From: Sphingomonas bacterium | Lineage (GTDB): Bacteria > Pseudomonadota > Alphaproteobacteria > Sphingomonadales > Sphingomonadaceae | Assembly: GCF_028292965.1 (NCBI RefSeq) | Contig: NZ_JAQGLG010000060.1 | Span: 1-34,211, forward strand | DNA: 34,211 bases | Direction of reading: 5' to 3' | In this document: positions 24,834-33,478 of the stretch, piece by piece | Layout: each line of letters opens with the position of its first letter | Numbering within the stretch: the stretch's first letter is position 1 | Notes under the pieces: generated by a model | Told to the model about the DNA's origin: nothing | The model's database searches: none | The model's input: only the letters and a program-made list of their open reading frames with translations | Program-made: the position numbers and the translations under genes

Positions 24834-27572
24834 GTGACGATCAAGGTTTCCACGTTCGGCGCCCGCGCCACCGCCCTGCTGCTCGGGGGGACGGTACTGG
24901 CCGGCGTGCCGGTATCCGCCTTCGCGCAGACGGCGCCCGTACAGGCGCCACCTGTTGCGCCGGCACGGGTTGCCGCAGCATTGCCCGCCGCACCCGTGGC
25001 GCAGGTGATCAAGTCGCTGCGCGTCGAGGGTTCGCAGCGCATCGAGCCGGAGACCGTGCTCTCCTACACCAAGCTGCGCATCGGCCAGGCCTATACCAAC
25101 GAGACGCTCGATCAGGCGATCAAGGATCTCTACGCCAGTGACCTGTTCGCCGACGTGTCGATCACCGGCGCCTCGTCGGGCGAGATCGTGCTGCGCATCC
25201 GCGAGAACCCGATCATCAATCGCATCGTTTTCGAAGGCAACAAACGGCTCAAGGAAGACAAGATCCGCAAGGAGATCAAGCTCGCGCCGCGGCAGATCTT
25301 CACCCGCACTGCGGTCCGTCAGGACGTCGCGCGCATCATCGAACTGTATCGCCGCCAGGGCCGTTTCGCCGCGTCGATCGAACCGAAGATGGTCGCGCTC
25401 GACCAGAATCGCGTCGACATCATCTTCGAGGTCAATGAAGGGCCCAAGTCCAAGGTCCGTCAGATCAACATCCTCGGCAACGAGGTGTTCTCCGACGGCA
25501 AGCTGCGCGAGCAGATGGCGACCAAGGAAGCGCGCCTGAGCCGCCTGCTGAGTTCGAGCACCAGCTACGATCAGGATCGTCTGGCCTATGACCAGCAGAA
25601 GCTGCGCCAGTTCTACCTGACCCAAGGCTATGCCGATTTCCGCGTTACCTCGGCCGTCGCCGAGCTGACGCCGGACAAGAAGGACTTCATCATCACCTAT
25701 GTGGTGGAGGAAGGTAAGCGCTACAAATTCGGCGATGTAACCGTCGACAGCGACATTCGCGATTTCGACAACAAGAAGCTCGCCGCCAGCCTCGGGATCA
25801 TCAAGGGCAGCTGGTACAACGCCAAGCGCGTCGAGGATTCGGTTGATTCGCTGAACCAGGCCGCCGGCCTGTTTGGCTACGCCTTCACCGACACCAATCC
25901 GGAATTCCAGCGCGACCCCGAAACGCTGACGATGTCGATCAACTTCCACATCGCGCAAGCGCAGCGGACCTATGTCGAGCGCATCGACATCAACGGCAAC
26001 ACCCAGACGCAGGACAAGGTGATCCGGCGCGAGATCCGCATCGCCGAGGGTGACGCGTTCAACAGCTTCCAGGTCAAGCGCTCGCAGGACCGCATCAACT
26101 CGCTCGGCTTCTTCCAGGAGAAGTTCGAGATCAAGCAGGTGCCGGGCTCGTCGCCCGACCGTGTCGTGCTCGAAGCGAACGTCGAAGAGAAATCGACCGG
26201 CGAGCTGTCGCTCTCGGCCGGTTTCTCGAGCCTCGAGAAGTTCATCATCCAGGCGTCGATCACGCAGCACAATTTCCGTGGCAAGGGCCAGGAGTTGCGC
26301 GCCAGCGTAAACTATTCGACCTATTCCAAGTCGGTCGAACTGGGCTTCACCGATCCGTATCTGTTCGATCGCAACATCGCCATCGGCGGCGACATCTTCC
26401 GCCGCGATTACAATGCGTTCAACTATGTCGGCGATCAGCGTCAGACGACCTACACGCAGGTTTCGACCGGCTTCCAGATTCGCGCCGGCATCCCGCTGAC
26501 CGAATTCTGGTCGCTCTCGGCACGTTACGGGCTGACCTATGATCAGGTCGGGCTCGACCAGAGCACCTATTTCACCAACGGCGCGTGCGATCCGCTCAAG
26601 GCCGGGCGTTATCTGTGCGAAGCGATCGGCAACCGCTGGACCTCGTCGGTCGGCTATTCGCTGATCTTCGACAGCCTCAATAGTCGCCTCCACCCGACGG
26701 CAGGTCAGCGCATGGTGTTCAGCCAGGACTTCGCCGGGCTGGGCGGAGACGTGCGCTATATCCGCACGCGCTTCGAGGGTTCGAAATTCTTCAACGCCGG
26801 TCATGGCTTCATCTTCTCGGCCAATCTCGAGGGCGGCTACATCGCGTCGCTCGAGGGGAGCAAGGGGGCGGGCGTCGACCCCATTCGTATCACCGATCGC
26901 TTCTATCTCGGCGAGCCCGATTTCCACGGCTTCGATATTCGCGGCGTCGGCCCGCGCATCAAGCGTACGCCGTACATCACCGATGCCACGGGCGCTCAGG
27001 TGCTGGCGACCGACAAGACGCAAATCGCCGACGATGCGCTGGGCGGCCGGGCCTATTATCTCGGCCGACTGGAAATGGAGATTCCGCTCGGTTCGGGTGC
27101 GCATGAATTGGGTCTGCGGCCATCGATCTATATCCAGGCGGGTGCACTTTTCGGTATCACGCAGCCTTTGCCGACCGCGACCTTCCCGAGCGTGACCGAT
27201 CCTGTCACCGGCAGGACCACGGTTCTGCCGCTTGATCAGCAACAGCTCGACAGCGCAGGACGCTCGCTGTTCATCGTACCGACGACTGATGGGACCAACC
27301 CGGGCTTGGCGACGACCTGCCAGATCGGTTATTCCGCGACCAGCGGTGGCGCTTGTACCGGCACCTCGATCAACACCGCCTACACCATTCCGATCTCGCC
27401 ATTTGCCGAGACCTTTGTCGGCAATTCGTCACGGCCGCGCATCTCTATCGGTGCCGGCGTCAACTGGAACTCACCCTTCGGGCCGCTCCGCATCGATCTC
27501 GCTTATGCCTTGCTTCACGACAAGGGCGACGACACCAAGATTGTAACATTCAACGTAGGGACACAATTCTGA
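24834..27572 (+). CDS. bamA: Outer membrane protein assembly factor BamA
   Basis: Central Omp85 subunit of the BAM complex, inserting beta-barrel proteins into the outer membrane. About 912 residues: a signal peptide (1-31, cleavage near AFA-Q), a Pro/Ala linker, five POTRA domains to about residue 440, and a 16-strand barrel ending VTFNVGTQF with C-terminal Phe. The loop-6 motif reads FHGFDIRGVGPR. Two extracellular insertions carry cysteine pairs (GACDPLKAGRYLCE; TTCQIGYSATSGGAC). I chose GTG 24834, putting the signal peptide at the N-terminus; a GTG at 24780 would add eighteen residues in front. The last base overlaps the ompH start. Confidence 0.95.
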   Translation: MTIKVSTFGARATALLLGGTVLAGVPVSAFAQTAPVQAPPVAPARVAAALPAAPVAQVIKSLRVEGSQRIEPETVLSYTKLRIGQAYTNETLDQAIKDLYASDLFADVSITGASSGEIVLRIRENPIINRIVFEGNKRLKEDKIRKEIKLAPRQIFTRTAVRQDVARIIELYRRQGRFAASIEPKMVALDQNRVDIIFEVNEGPKSKVRQINILGNEVFSDGKLREQMATKEARLSRLLSSSTSYDQDRLAYDQQKLRQFYLTQGYADFRVTSAVAELTPDKKDFIITYVVEEGKRYKFGDVTVDSDIRDFDNKKLAASLGIIKGSWYNAKRVEDSVDSLNQAAGLFGYAFTDTNPEFQRDPETLTMSINFHIAQAQRTYVERIDINGNTQTQDKVIRREIRIAEGDAFNSFQVKRSQDRINSLGFFQEKFEIKQVPGSSPDRVVLEANVEEKSTGELSLSAGFSSLEKFIIQASITQHNFRGKGQELRASVNYSTYSKSVELGFTDPYLFDRNIAIGGDIFRRDYNAFNYVGDQRQTTYTQVSTGFQIRAGIPLTEFWSLSARYGLTYDQVGLDQSTYFTNGACDPLKAGRYLCEAIGNRWTSSVGYSLIFDSLNSRLHPTAGQRMVFSQDFAGLGGDVRYIRTRFEGSKFFNAGHGFIFSANLEGGYIASLEGSKGAGVDPIRITDRFYLGEPDFHGFDIRGVGPRIKRTPYITDATGAQVLATDKTQIADDALGGRAYYLGRLEMEIPLGSGAHELGLRPSIYIQAGALFGITQPLPTATFPSVTDPVTGRTTVLPLDQQQLDSAGRSLFIVPTTDGTNPGLATTCQIGYSATSGGACTGTSINTAYTIPISPFAETFVGNSSRPRISIGAGVNWNSPFGPLRIDLAYALLHDKGDDTKIVTFNVGTQF

Positions 27573-28245
27573 TGAAGACCAATATCAAGCTGTTGCTGGC
27601 GGGCGCGATGATCGCCCCTGTGGCATTGCTCGCGGCGATGCCGGCCAGTGCGCAGGCCGTCGCGGTTGCCGATCCGGAAGGCGCGATCGCCGCGACCAAG
27701 GCATTCACCGCCGCCACGACGCAAATCCAGACCACCTACAAGGCGGTGCTCGATCAGGCCCAGGCGCGTCGCACCGCGATCCAGGCCGAGCTGCAGCCGC
27801 TCTACACGGTGCTCGACACCAACCATGACGGCCAGCTCAGTCAGCCCGAGATCGATGCCGCCAACGCCGCGCACCGCCCGGAACTGGCCTCGATCCAGTC
27901 GAAGCAGCAGGCCGCCCAGGCCGAGCTCGGCCGTCTCGAAGGCCCGGCGACGCGCGCGCAGCAATATGCCGTCGAGCAGATCTCGGCCAAGCTCGCCCAG
28001 GCGATCCAGAGCGCGATGAGCAAGCGCGGCACGACCGTGCTGCTCAAGCCGGCATCGGTGTTCACCGCGCAGCCGGCCGGCGACCTGACCCCGGCGATCA
28101 CCGCCGAGCTCGACACACTGGTGCCGAGCGTCAGCATCACCCCGCCGGCAGGCTGGCAGCCCGGCCAGCAGCAGGCGGCACCAGCCGGTGCTGCGCCCGG
28201 CGGCACTCCGGCACCAGCCGCTCCCGGCCGTCGCGCACCGGGCCG

Positions 28246-28249
<4 letters not shown>
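27572..28249 (+). CDS. ompH: OmpH/Skp-family periplasmic protein with EF-hand loop
   Basis: Periplasmic chaperone-like protein encoded directly after bamA, the usual place of skp/ompH; Skp carries unfolded outer-membrane proteins to BAM. 225 residues: signal peptide 1-28 (PASAQA), then the OmpH pattern beginning [17 protein letters not shown], coiled-coil-forming helices to about 150, a tip strand region, and a Pro/Gln/Ala-rich tail from 190. Unusually, residues 82-93 ([12 protein letters not shown]) match a canonical EF-hand calcium loop. Its start overlaps the bamA stop by one base and its stop overlaps the fabZ GTG. Chaperone role is inferred from family and position. Confidence 0.88.
27815..27850 (+). 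other. EF-hand calcium loop coded within ompH
   Basis: The twelve residues [12 protein letters not shown] have Asp, Asn, Asp, Gln, Ser and Glu at loop positions 1, 3, 5, 7, 9 and 12, Gly at 6 and Leu at 8. This is the full consensus of an EF-hand loop. The helices expected on each side (LQPLYTVL and IDAANAAH) are present. Confidence 0.75.
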
Positions 28250-28722
<473 letters not shown>

Positions 28723-28737
28723 GCCTGAGACATATTG

Positions 28738-28765
28738 TTGCTACCCCGGCGCGGCTCTGCTAGGG
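28738..28765 (+). promoter_or_regulatory. Predicted rpmE promoter
   Basis: TTGCTA (28738-28743), 16 bases, CTAGGG (28760-28765). It lies after fabZ and before the terminator-like hairpin at 28777-28806, so transcripts from it would include that hairpin in their leader. A separate 8-bp inverted repeat, GGCGCGGC/GCCGCGCC (28748-28773), overlaps the spacer and -10. Confidence 0.5.
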
Positions 28766-28776
28766 GCCGCGCCTTC

Positions 28777-28806
28777 GCTGCTGGTCGGAAACCAGCGGCA
28801 TTTTTT
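28777..28806 (+). terminator. Terminator or attenuator before rpmE
   Basis: GCTGCTGGT (28777-28785) and ACCAGCGGC (28791-28799) form a 9-bp stem with one G-U pair and a 5-base loop, followed by six T residues (28801-28806). The T-run ends 17 bases before the rpmE ATG. It may end the pyrH-fabZ transcript, attenuate rpmE, or both. Confidence 0.75.
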
Positions 28807-28823
28807 GTCGAGGAAGTTTACCC

Positions 28824-29051
28824 GTGAAGAACGACATCCACCCCGATTATCACACCATCAAGGTGCAGATGACCGACGGCACCGTGTTCGAGACCCGCTC
28901 CACCTGGGGCAAGGAAGGCGATCTGATGACGCTGGATATCGATCCGCTGGCGCATCCGGCCTGGACCGGCGGTCGTGGTTCGATGCTTGATTCGGGCGGC
29001 CAGGTGGCACGCTTCAACAAGCGTTTCGGCGGGCTCACGCTGAAGAAGTGA
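28824..29051 (+). CDS. rpmE: 50S ribosomal protein L31
   Basis: Large-subunit protein bridging 50S and 30S. 75 residues. It starts [19 protein letters not shown] and contains HPAWTGG and [10 protein letters not shown], typical of the alphaproteobacterial form. The CxxC zinc ligands of the E. coli zinc-type protein are absent; there is no cysteine at all, so this is the zinc-independent (C-minus) form. GAGGAAG precedes the ATG. Its leader contains a terminator-like hairpin. No partner gene is evident. Confidence 0.96.
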   Translation: MKNDIHPDYHTIKVQMTDGTVFETRSTWGKEGDLMTLDIDPLAHPAWTGGRGSMLDSGGQVARFNKRFGGLTLKK

Positions 29052-29063
29052 GGCGGTTGGCGG

Positions 29064-29087
29064 GGCGCCGTCGTTAACGGCGCCTTA
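29064..29087 (+). terminator. Weak terminator-like hairpin after rpmE
   Basis: GGCGCCGT (29064-29071) and ACGGCGCC (29077-29084) form a perfect 8-bp stem with a 5-base loop. Only TTA follows, so termination is likely partial. Confidence 0.45.
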
Positions 29088-29111
29088 GCCATCCCGCCTT
29101 AAACTGCCGGC

Positions 29112-29447
29112 ATGGAAGCCAGGCAGACCAATATCTCATCCGAATATGAGCCGGCGGTGGTCAACCGCCGGCGCGCACCGCGTGCGCCCGTGTCGCTCGA
29201 TGCAAAGCTCGGGCGCGGCGGGCTCGACCGCACTTTGTGCCGCATCACCGATCTGTCGCGCGAAGGCGCGCGGATCCGCAGCTATTCGGCGCTGAAAAAG
29301 GACATGACGATCTGGCTGACTTTGCCGGGCGTCGGCCAGGTCGCAGCGATGGTCAAATGGGCCGATGACTTCGAAGCCGGCTGCCTGTTCCGCGAGCCGC
29401 TCGCCGAGCACACCTATGAAAATCTGGTCGAGGTCGGCGCCGTCTGA
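29112..29447 (+). CDS. PilZ domain protein
   Basis: A 111-residue stand-alone PilZ domain, the usual cyclic-di-GMP receptor. The two binding motifs are recognisable: the basic N-terminal RxxxR-like NRRRAPR (about 18-24) and DLSREGARI, matching (D/N)xSxxG (about 47-55). The C-terminal strands include VKWADDFEAGCLF. No output domain is attached, so it probably acts by binding a partner. A short hairpin separates it from rpmE. Ligand binding is inferred from the motifs; degenerate PilZ proteins do exist. Confidence 0.85.
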   Translation: MEARQTNISSEYEPAVVNRRRAPRAPVSLDAKLGRGGLDRTLCRITDLSREGARIRSYSALKKDMTIWLTLPGVGQVAAMVKWADDFEAGCLFREPLAEHTYENLVEVGAV

Positions 29448-29464
29448 CGTACCGACAAGGCGAT

Positions 29465-29554
29465 TGGCGGAGAGAGTGGGATTCGAACCCACGGTGAGCT
29501 TGCACCCACGGCGGTTTTCAAGACCGCTGCCTTAAACCACTCGGCCATCTCTCC
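29465..29554 (-). tRNA. tRNA-Ser(UGA)
   Basis: Read on the minus strand, a 90-base tRNA begins GGAGAGATGGCCGAGTGG and ends with TCTCTCC, discriminator G and an encoded CCA (29467-29465). The acceptor arms pair over seven bases. The anticodon loop CTTGAAA gives anticodon TGA. A long variable arm (between the anticodon stem and GGTTCGAATCC) marks it as serine. It decodes UCA and other UCN codons. Confidence 0.97.
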
Positions 29555-29562
29555 GCATCGGA

Positions 29563-29608
29563 GCATCGTGCTGAAAAGTGGGAACCGGTTTTCAGCTCTT
29601 CACGATGC
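29563..29608. repeat. Imperfect palindrome upstream of tRNA-Ser
   Basis: GCATCGTG (29563-29570) plus CTGAAAA (29571-29577) on the left pair with TTTTCAG (29589-29595) and CACGATGC (29601-29608) on the right; the right side carries a 5-base bulge. The loop contains GGAACCGG. It resembles dispersed intergenic palindromes common in alphaproteobacteria, which I cite from memory only. Confidence 0.65.
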
Positions 29609-29624
29609 GACAAACGAAAACGCC

Positions 29625-29653
29625 GCATAGAGGCGACAGGCTATTTCGTGCAA
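29625..29653 (-). promoter_or_regulatory. Predicted tRNA-Ser promoter
   Basis: On the minus strand TTGCAC (29653-29648), a 17-base spacer and CTATGC (29630-29625). The primary transcript would start near 29617 and carry the palindrome at 29563-29608 in its leader, removed by RNase P. Confidence 0.45.
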
Positions 29654-29728
29654 GTCCTGCGACCATAAGGGGTTCATGTCGCCGGGGCGCTGTGGCACAG
29701 TCGCCTCATGCGGGGATATATCAGCAGG

Positions 29729-30754
29729 ATGAAGCGGATCGGCAGCGGCGCGCTGGCCTTTGCCGCATTGTGCAGCGTTGCGGGCGCGGCGCCGGCGCAG
29801 GATGAAAGCGGCTTCCAGGCCTATCTCGTTACGCTCAGGGCGCAGGCACAGGCCGCCGGCGTCAGCCGCGCGACGATCGACGCGGTGTTCCCGACGCTGA
29901 CGCTCAACCCGCGTGTCGTGCAGCTCGACCGCGGTCAGCCCGAGAGCGATCCCAATGCGCCCGTGCCCAATTACGCGCCGTATCGCGCCGCTCATATCGA
30001 TACCGCGCGCATCAGCCGCGGGCGCGCGGCCTATCAGGCGCAGCGTTACCGGCTGCAGCGGATCGAACAGCAGACCGGCGTGCCCGAATCGATCATGGTG
30101 GCGATCTGGGGCAACGAGACCGCCTATGGCACGGTGATGGGGAATTTCGACATTCCGCGTGCACTGGCCAGCCTGGCTTATGACGGCCGACGTCGCGAAC
30201 TGTTCGCCGCCGAGTTCGTCGATTCGCTCAAGATGATCGATCGCGGCGTGCCGGCGGAGCGCCTCAAGGGCAGTTGGGCCGGGGCAATGGGCGGGCCGCA
30301 ATTCCTGCCCTCGGTCTATCTGCGTCTCGCGCGCGACGGCGATGGCGACGGCCGTGCCGATATCTGGAACAGCGACGCCGACACGCTCGCCTCGATCGCC
30401 AATTACTTCGCCAATGCCGGCTGGCGGCCGGGCCAGCCCTGGGGACTGGCGGTGAGCGTACCGCCGGGCTTCGACCGCAGCACGGTCACCAACAAGCTGC
30501 TCTCGCCGCGCTGCCCGCGGGTGTTCACGCGACAGAGCGGGTGGAAGACGATGGCCGAGTGGCGCGCCATGGGGCTGGTGCCGGAATCGCGCGGCTGGCC
30601 GCGCGATTCCGTGCTGGCGACGTTGATCGAACCCGACGGGCCCGGCAAGACGGCCTATCTGCTGACCGGGAATTACCGCGTGATCCTCGATTATAACTGC
30701 TCCAATTTCTATGCGCTGTCGGTCGGCCTGCTGTCCGACGCGGTGGAACAATAA
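29729..30754 (+). CDS. Lytic murein transglycosylase (MltB-type)
   Basis: Periplasmic enzyme cleaving the MurNAc-GlcNAc bond of peptidoglycan with formation of 1,6-anhydro ends (GH103-like, SLT_2 fold). 341 residues with a signal peptide of about 23 residues (ending APAQD, no lipobox). The catalytic Glu130 lies in AIWGNETAYG, and SWAGAMGGPQFLPSVYLRLARDGDGDG is the family signature. It has no peptidoglycan-binding extension. I prefer ATG 29729, which gives a clean signal peptide; ATG 29708 adds seven residues and is possible. It is followed after one base by the RlpA-like gene and then by dacA. Confidence 0.93.
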   Translation: MKRIGSGALAFAALCSVAGAAPAQDESGFQAYLVTLRAQAQAAGVSRATIDAVFPTLTLNPRVVQLDRGQPESDPNAPVPNYAPYRAAHIDTARISRGRAAYQAQRYRLQRIEQQTGVPESIMVAIWGNETAYGTVMGNFDIPRALASLAYDGRRRELFAAEFVDSLKMIDRGVPAERLKGSWAGAMGGPQFLPSVYLRLARDGDGDGRADIWNSDADTLASIANYFANAGWRPGQPWGLAVSVPPGFDRSTVTNKLLSPRCPRVFTRQSGWKTMAEWRAMGLVPESRGWPRDSVLATLIEPDGPGKTAYLLTGNYRVILDYNCSNFYALSVGLLSDAVEQ

Positions 30755-30755
30755 G

Positions 30756-31643
30756 ATGATGCTCAGCGTGATGCTGCTCGCCGCCCTGCAAGCCGAGCCG
30801 CGTACGGCGCGCCCGTCTGCGGGGATCTCCGAATCACCCCAGGCACGCATGCCGGTATCGTCGATCGATGGCAGCCCGCCCGAGGGCGCGGGGCCGCGCG
30901 GCACCTCGGGCGAGCAGCGCTACGATGCGGTGGGTCTCGCCGGCGTTGGCGACCACGCCGGTGATCCCCAGGCGATTACCGCAAGCACCGATGCGCTGCC
31001 GCAGGGCAGTTTCGTCGAGTTGACCGCGCTGGACAGCGGCAAGACGATCGTCGCTTTGGTCAGCGGCCACGGCACCGGCGGCGGCGTTGTGGGCCTGTCG
31101 CCGGGCGCCGCGCGCCTGCTCGGGCTCGATGGCGGTTCGGCGGCGGTGCGCGTGCGTGGCGTCACGCCGACGCCCCAGGACCAGGTCGCGCTGCGTGGCG
31201 GCCGCAGCGCGGGGTCGCGGCTCGATGCGCCGACCTCGTTGCTGACCGCCTTGCGCAAGCGGCTACCCGCTGGCGCACCGGCGCGCGTGGTACAGCGACC
31301 ACAACCGATCACCCGGCCGACGGCACAGCCGGGCGCATCTTACGCCCCGCCGCGCGACCCCGCGCCGATGCCGGAGCCTGTCCGGCAACCGGCGCCTTCC
31401 TATGCAGCGCCGCGTGCCGTACCGGCACCGGCCGCCTCGGGCTGGTACGTCCAGGTTGCGGCCCTGTCGTCGCTCGAGCGTGCCCAGGCGCTGGCCGCCA
31501 GCCTCGGCGGTGGCCGCGTCGTGTCGAACGGCGGCATCCACCGCGTGCAGATCGGTCCTTATGGCAATGCGACAACCGCGGCACAGGCACGTGACGACGC
31601 CGCACGGCGTGGTTATGGCGGTGCGCGCATCGTCCATGACTAG
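30756..31643 (+). CDS. Degenerate RlpA-like protein with SPOR domain
   Basis: A 295-residue envelope protein. After a short hydrophobic start, residues 51-134 follow the double-psi beta-barrel of RlpA: EQRYDAVGLA, LPQGSFVELTALDSGKTIVA, and VVGLSPGAARLLGL. The catalytic NDRGP of RlpA is replaced by SGHGT (103-107). A Pro-rich linker (175-228) holds two SYAxPR units. Residues 229-294 form a SPOR domain (GWYVQVAALSS ... RVQIGPYG), which binds denuded septal glycan. There is no lipobox. It lies between a lytic transglycosylase and dacA, the classic mltB-rlpA-dacA order. Confidence 0.82.
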   Translation: MMLSVMLLAALQAEPRTARPSAGISESPQARMPVSSIDGSPPEGAGPRGTSGEQRYDAVGLAGVGDHAGDPQAITASTDALPQGSFVELTALDSGKTIVALVSGHGTGGGVVGLSPGAARLLGLDGGSAAVRVRGVTPTPQDQVALRGGRSAGSRLDAPTSLLTALRKRLPAGAPARVVQRPQPITRPTAQPGASYAPPRDPAPMPEPVRQPAPSYAAPRAVPAPAASGWYVQVAALSSLERAQALAASLGGGRVVSNGGIHRVQIGPYGNATTAAQARDDAARRGYGGARIVHD

Positions 31644-31688
31644 GTCGAAACACTCCCGTAACCCCAGCGTAAAGACGGACCCGACACG

Positions 31689-32852
31689 ATGAAGAAACTG
31701 CTCGCCGCCACCGCCCTGACGTTCGGAATGGCCGTTCCCGGCATGGCCGCCGCGCCGACCTTCGACACACCGGCGCCGGTCGCGTTCATGGTCGATACCT
31801 CATCGAACGCGATCCTCTACGCCAAGGATGCCGATCGCCGCATGCCGCCGGCCTCGATGGCGAAGATGATGACGGTCTATGTCGCGTTCGACCTGATCAA
31901 GCACGGTAAGCTGTCGCTCAGCCAGCAGATCGAGGTGCAGCCCGAGACGTGGCGCAAATGGCATTCGCAAGGCTCGACCATGTTCCTCGGCGTCGGCGAG
32001 AAGCCGACCGTGGCGGACCTGCTGAAGGGCATCGTCACGCTGTCGGGCAATGATGCCTGCGTCGTGCTCGCCGAGGGCATCTCGGGCACCGAGGAAGCCT
32101 TTGTCAGCGTGATGAACCAGAAGGCCGTCGAGCTCGGCCTGACCAACAGCCATTTCGGCACCTCGAACGGCTGGCCCGACAATGGCGTGACCTATGTCAC
32201 CGCGCGCGACCTGGCCAAGCTGGCGACCGCGACGATCAACAACTTCCCGGATCTCTACAAGACCTATTACTCGCTGCCGAACTTCACCTGGGGCAAGACG
32301 CTCGGCGCGGGCAACCCGATCAGCCAGGACAATCGTGACCCGCTGCTCGGCAAGGTCGCTGGCGCCGATGGCCTCAAGACCGGCCATACCGAAGAAGCCG
32401 GCTATGGCTTCACCGGCTCGGCCAAACAGGGCAATCGCCGACTGGTCCTGGTGCTCGCCGGGCTGGGCAGCGCGGGCCAGAGGATCGACGAATCGGTCAA
32501 GTTCATGAACTGGGGCTTCCGTGCCTGGCAGGCCAAGCAGATCGTCGCCAAGGGCAAGCTGGTCGAAACCGCCGAGGTCCAGTTGGGCAGCGCCAACCAT
32601 GTCGGCCTGATCGCGCCCGATAACCTGACGGTCACGCTGCCCGGCGGCGCGACGCCCGACATGCAGGGCCGCGTCGAATATGACGGGCCGATCAAGGCGC
32701 CGATCAAGGCCGGCGACCACATTGCCGATCTCGTCATCATGACGCCCGACATGCAGCCGCAGCGCGTGCCGCTGGTTGCCGCCGAGGACGTGCCGCTGGC
32801 CGGGTTCTTTGGCCGCGCCTGGGCCGGCCTGAAGGGGCTGTTCGGCGGGTGA
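31689..32852 (+). CDS. dacA: D-alanyl-D-alanine carboxypeptidase (PBP5/6 type)
   Basis: Periplasmic serine peptidase (S11) removing the terminal D-Ala of peptidoglycan stem peptides. 387 residues. Signal peptide 1-21 (GMAAAP). The three penicillin-binding motifs are intact: SMAK at 56-59 (nucleophile S56), SGN at 119-121 and KTG at 230-232. A C-terminal beta domain follows, then an amphipathic tail (AGFFGRAWAGLKGLFG) that would anchor it to the outer face of the inner membrane. The stop overlaps the tmk GTG start. Confidence 0.96.
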   Translation: MKKLLAATALTFGMAVPGMAAAPTFDTPAPVAFMVDTSSNAILYAKDADRRMPPASMAKMMTVYVAFDLIKHGKLSLSQQIEVQPETWRKWHSQGSTMFLGVGEKPTVADLLKGIVTLSGNDACVVLAEGISGTEEAFVSVMNQKAVELGLTNSHFGTSNGWPDNGVTYVTARDLAKLATATINNFPDLYKTYYSLPNFTWGKTLGAGNPISQDNRDPLLGKVAGADGLKTGHTEEAGYGFTGSAKQGNRRLVLVLAGLGSAGQRIDESVKFMNWGFRAWQAKQIVAKGKLVETAEVQLGSANHVGLIAPDNLTVTLPGGATPDMQGRVEYDGPIKAPIKAGDHIADLVIMTPDMQPQRVPLVAAEDVPLAGFFGRAWAGLKGLFGG

Positions 32853-33478
32853 CACGCGGGCGCTTCATCTCGCTGGAAGGCGGCGAGGGGGCGGGCAAGT
32901 CTACCCAGGCGAAGCGGCTGGCCGAGGCGCTGGCGGCGCGCGGCATCGAGACGCTGGTCACGCGCGAGCCCGGCGGCAGCGAGGGCGCGGAGGCGATTCG
33001 CGGCCTGCTGATGCAGGGCGAGGTGACGCGCTGGAGTCCGCATACCGAGGCGTTGCTGTTCGCTGCCGCGCGGGCGGACCATGTCGAGAAGCATATCAAC
33101 CCGGCGCTTGGCGCGGGGACCTGGGTGATCTGCGACCGCTTCATCGATTCGTCGCGCGCCTATCAGGGCGTCGCCGGCGGGATCGATGATGCCGCGGTGC
33201 TGGCGTTGCACGGCTTCGGTTCGCGCGGGTTGTTGCCCGATCGCACCTTCGTGCTCGAACTCTCGCCCGAACAGGGCCGCGCCCGCGCAGAGGTGCGTGA
33301 CGGCGCCGGAGCCGACCGCTTTGCCGCGCGCGGGGAGCAATTCCATGCCGATGTCGCGGCGGCCTTCCGGCGTTTCGCCGAGGTCGAGCCGGACCGTTTC
33401 CGACTGATCGATGCCGGCGGCGCGGCGGATGAGGTGACAACTGCGCTGCTCGCCGGGCTGGCCGACCTGCTGTCATGA
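32849..33478 (+). CDS. tmk: Thymidylate kinase
   Basis: Phosphorylates dTMP to dTDP with ATP. 209 residues. The P-loop GGEGAGKST is at 11-19. VTREPGGSEGAE holds the DRE-like dTMP contact, and CDRFIDSSRAYQG (about 95-107) the conserved DR(Y/F) motif. The C-terminal LID segment is GRARAEVRDGAGADRF. The start is GTG overlapping the dacA stop (GTGA). The stop overlaps the holB start (ATGA). tmk-holB is a widespread replication pair. Confidence 0.96.
   Translation: MTRGRFISLEGGEGAGKSTQAKRLAEALAARGIETLVTREPGGSEGAEAIRGLLMQGEVTRWSPHTEALLFAAARADHVEKHINPALGAGTWVICDRFIDSSRAYQGVAGGIDDAAVLALHGFGSRGLLPDRTFVLELSPEQGRARAEVRDGAGADRFAARGEQFHADVAAAFRRFAEVEPDRFRLIDAGGAADEVTTALLAGLADLLS

Noticed and set aside
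24723-27242. An 839-codon open frame antisense to bamA
   Set aside because: It lies wholly within bamA and the end of rseP on the other strand. Its product is rich in Arg, Asp, Glu and Leu without recognisable domains, as expected when high-GC codon bias suppresses stops in the opposite frame.
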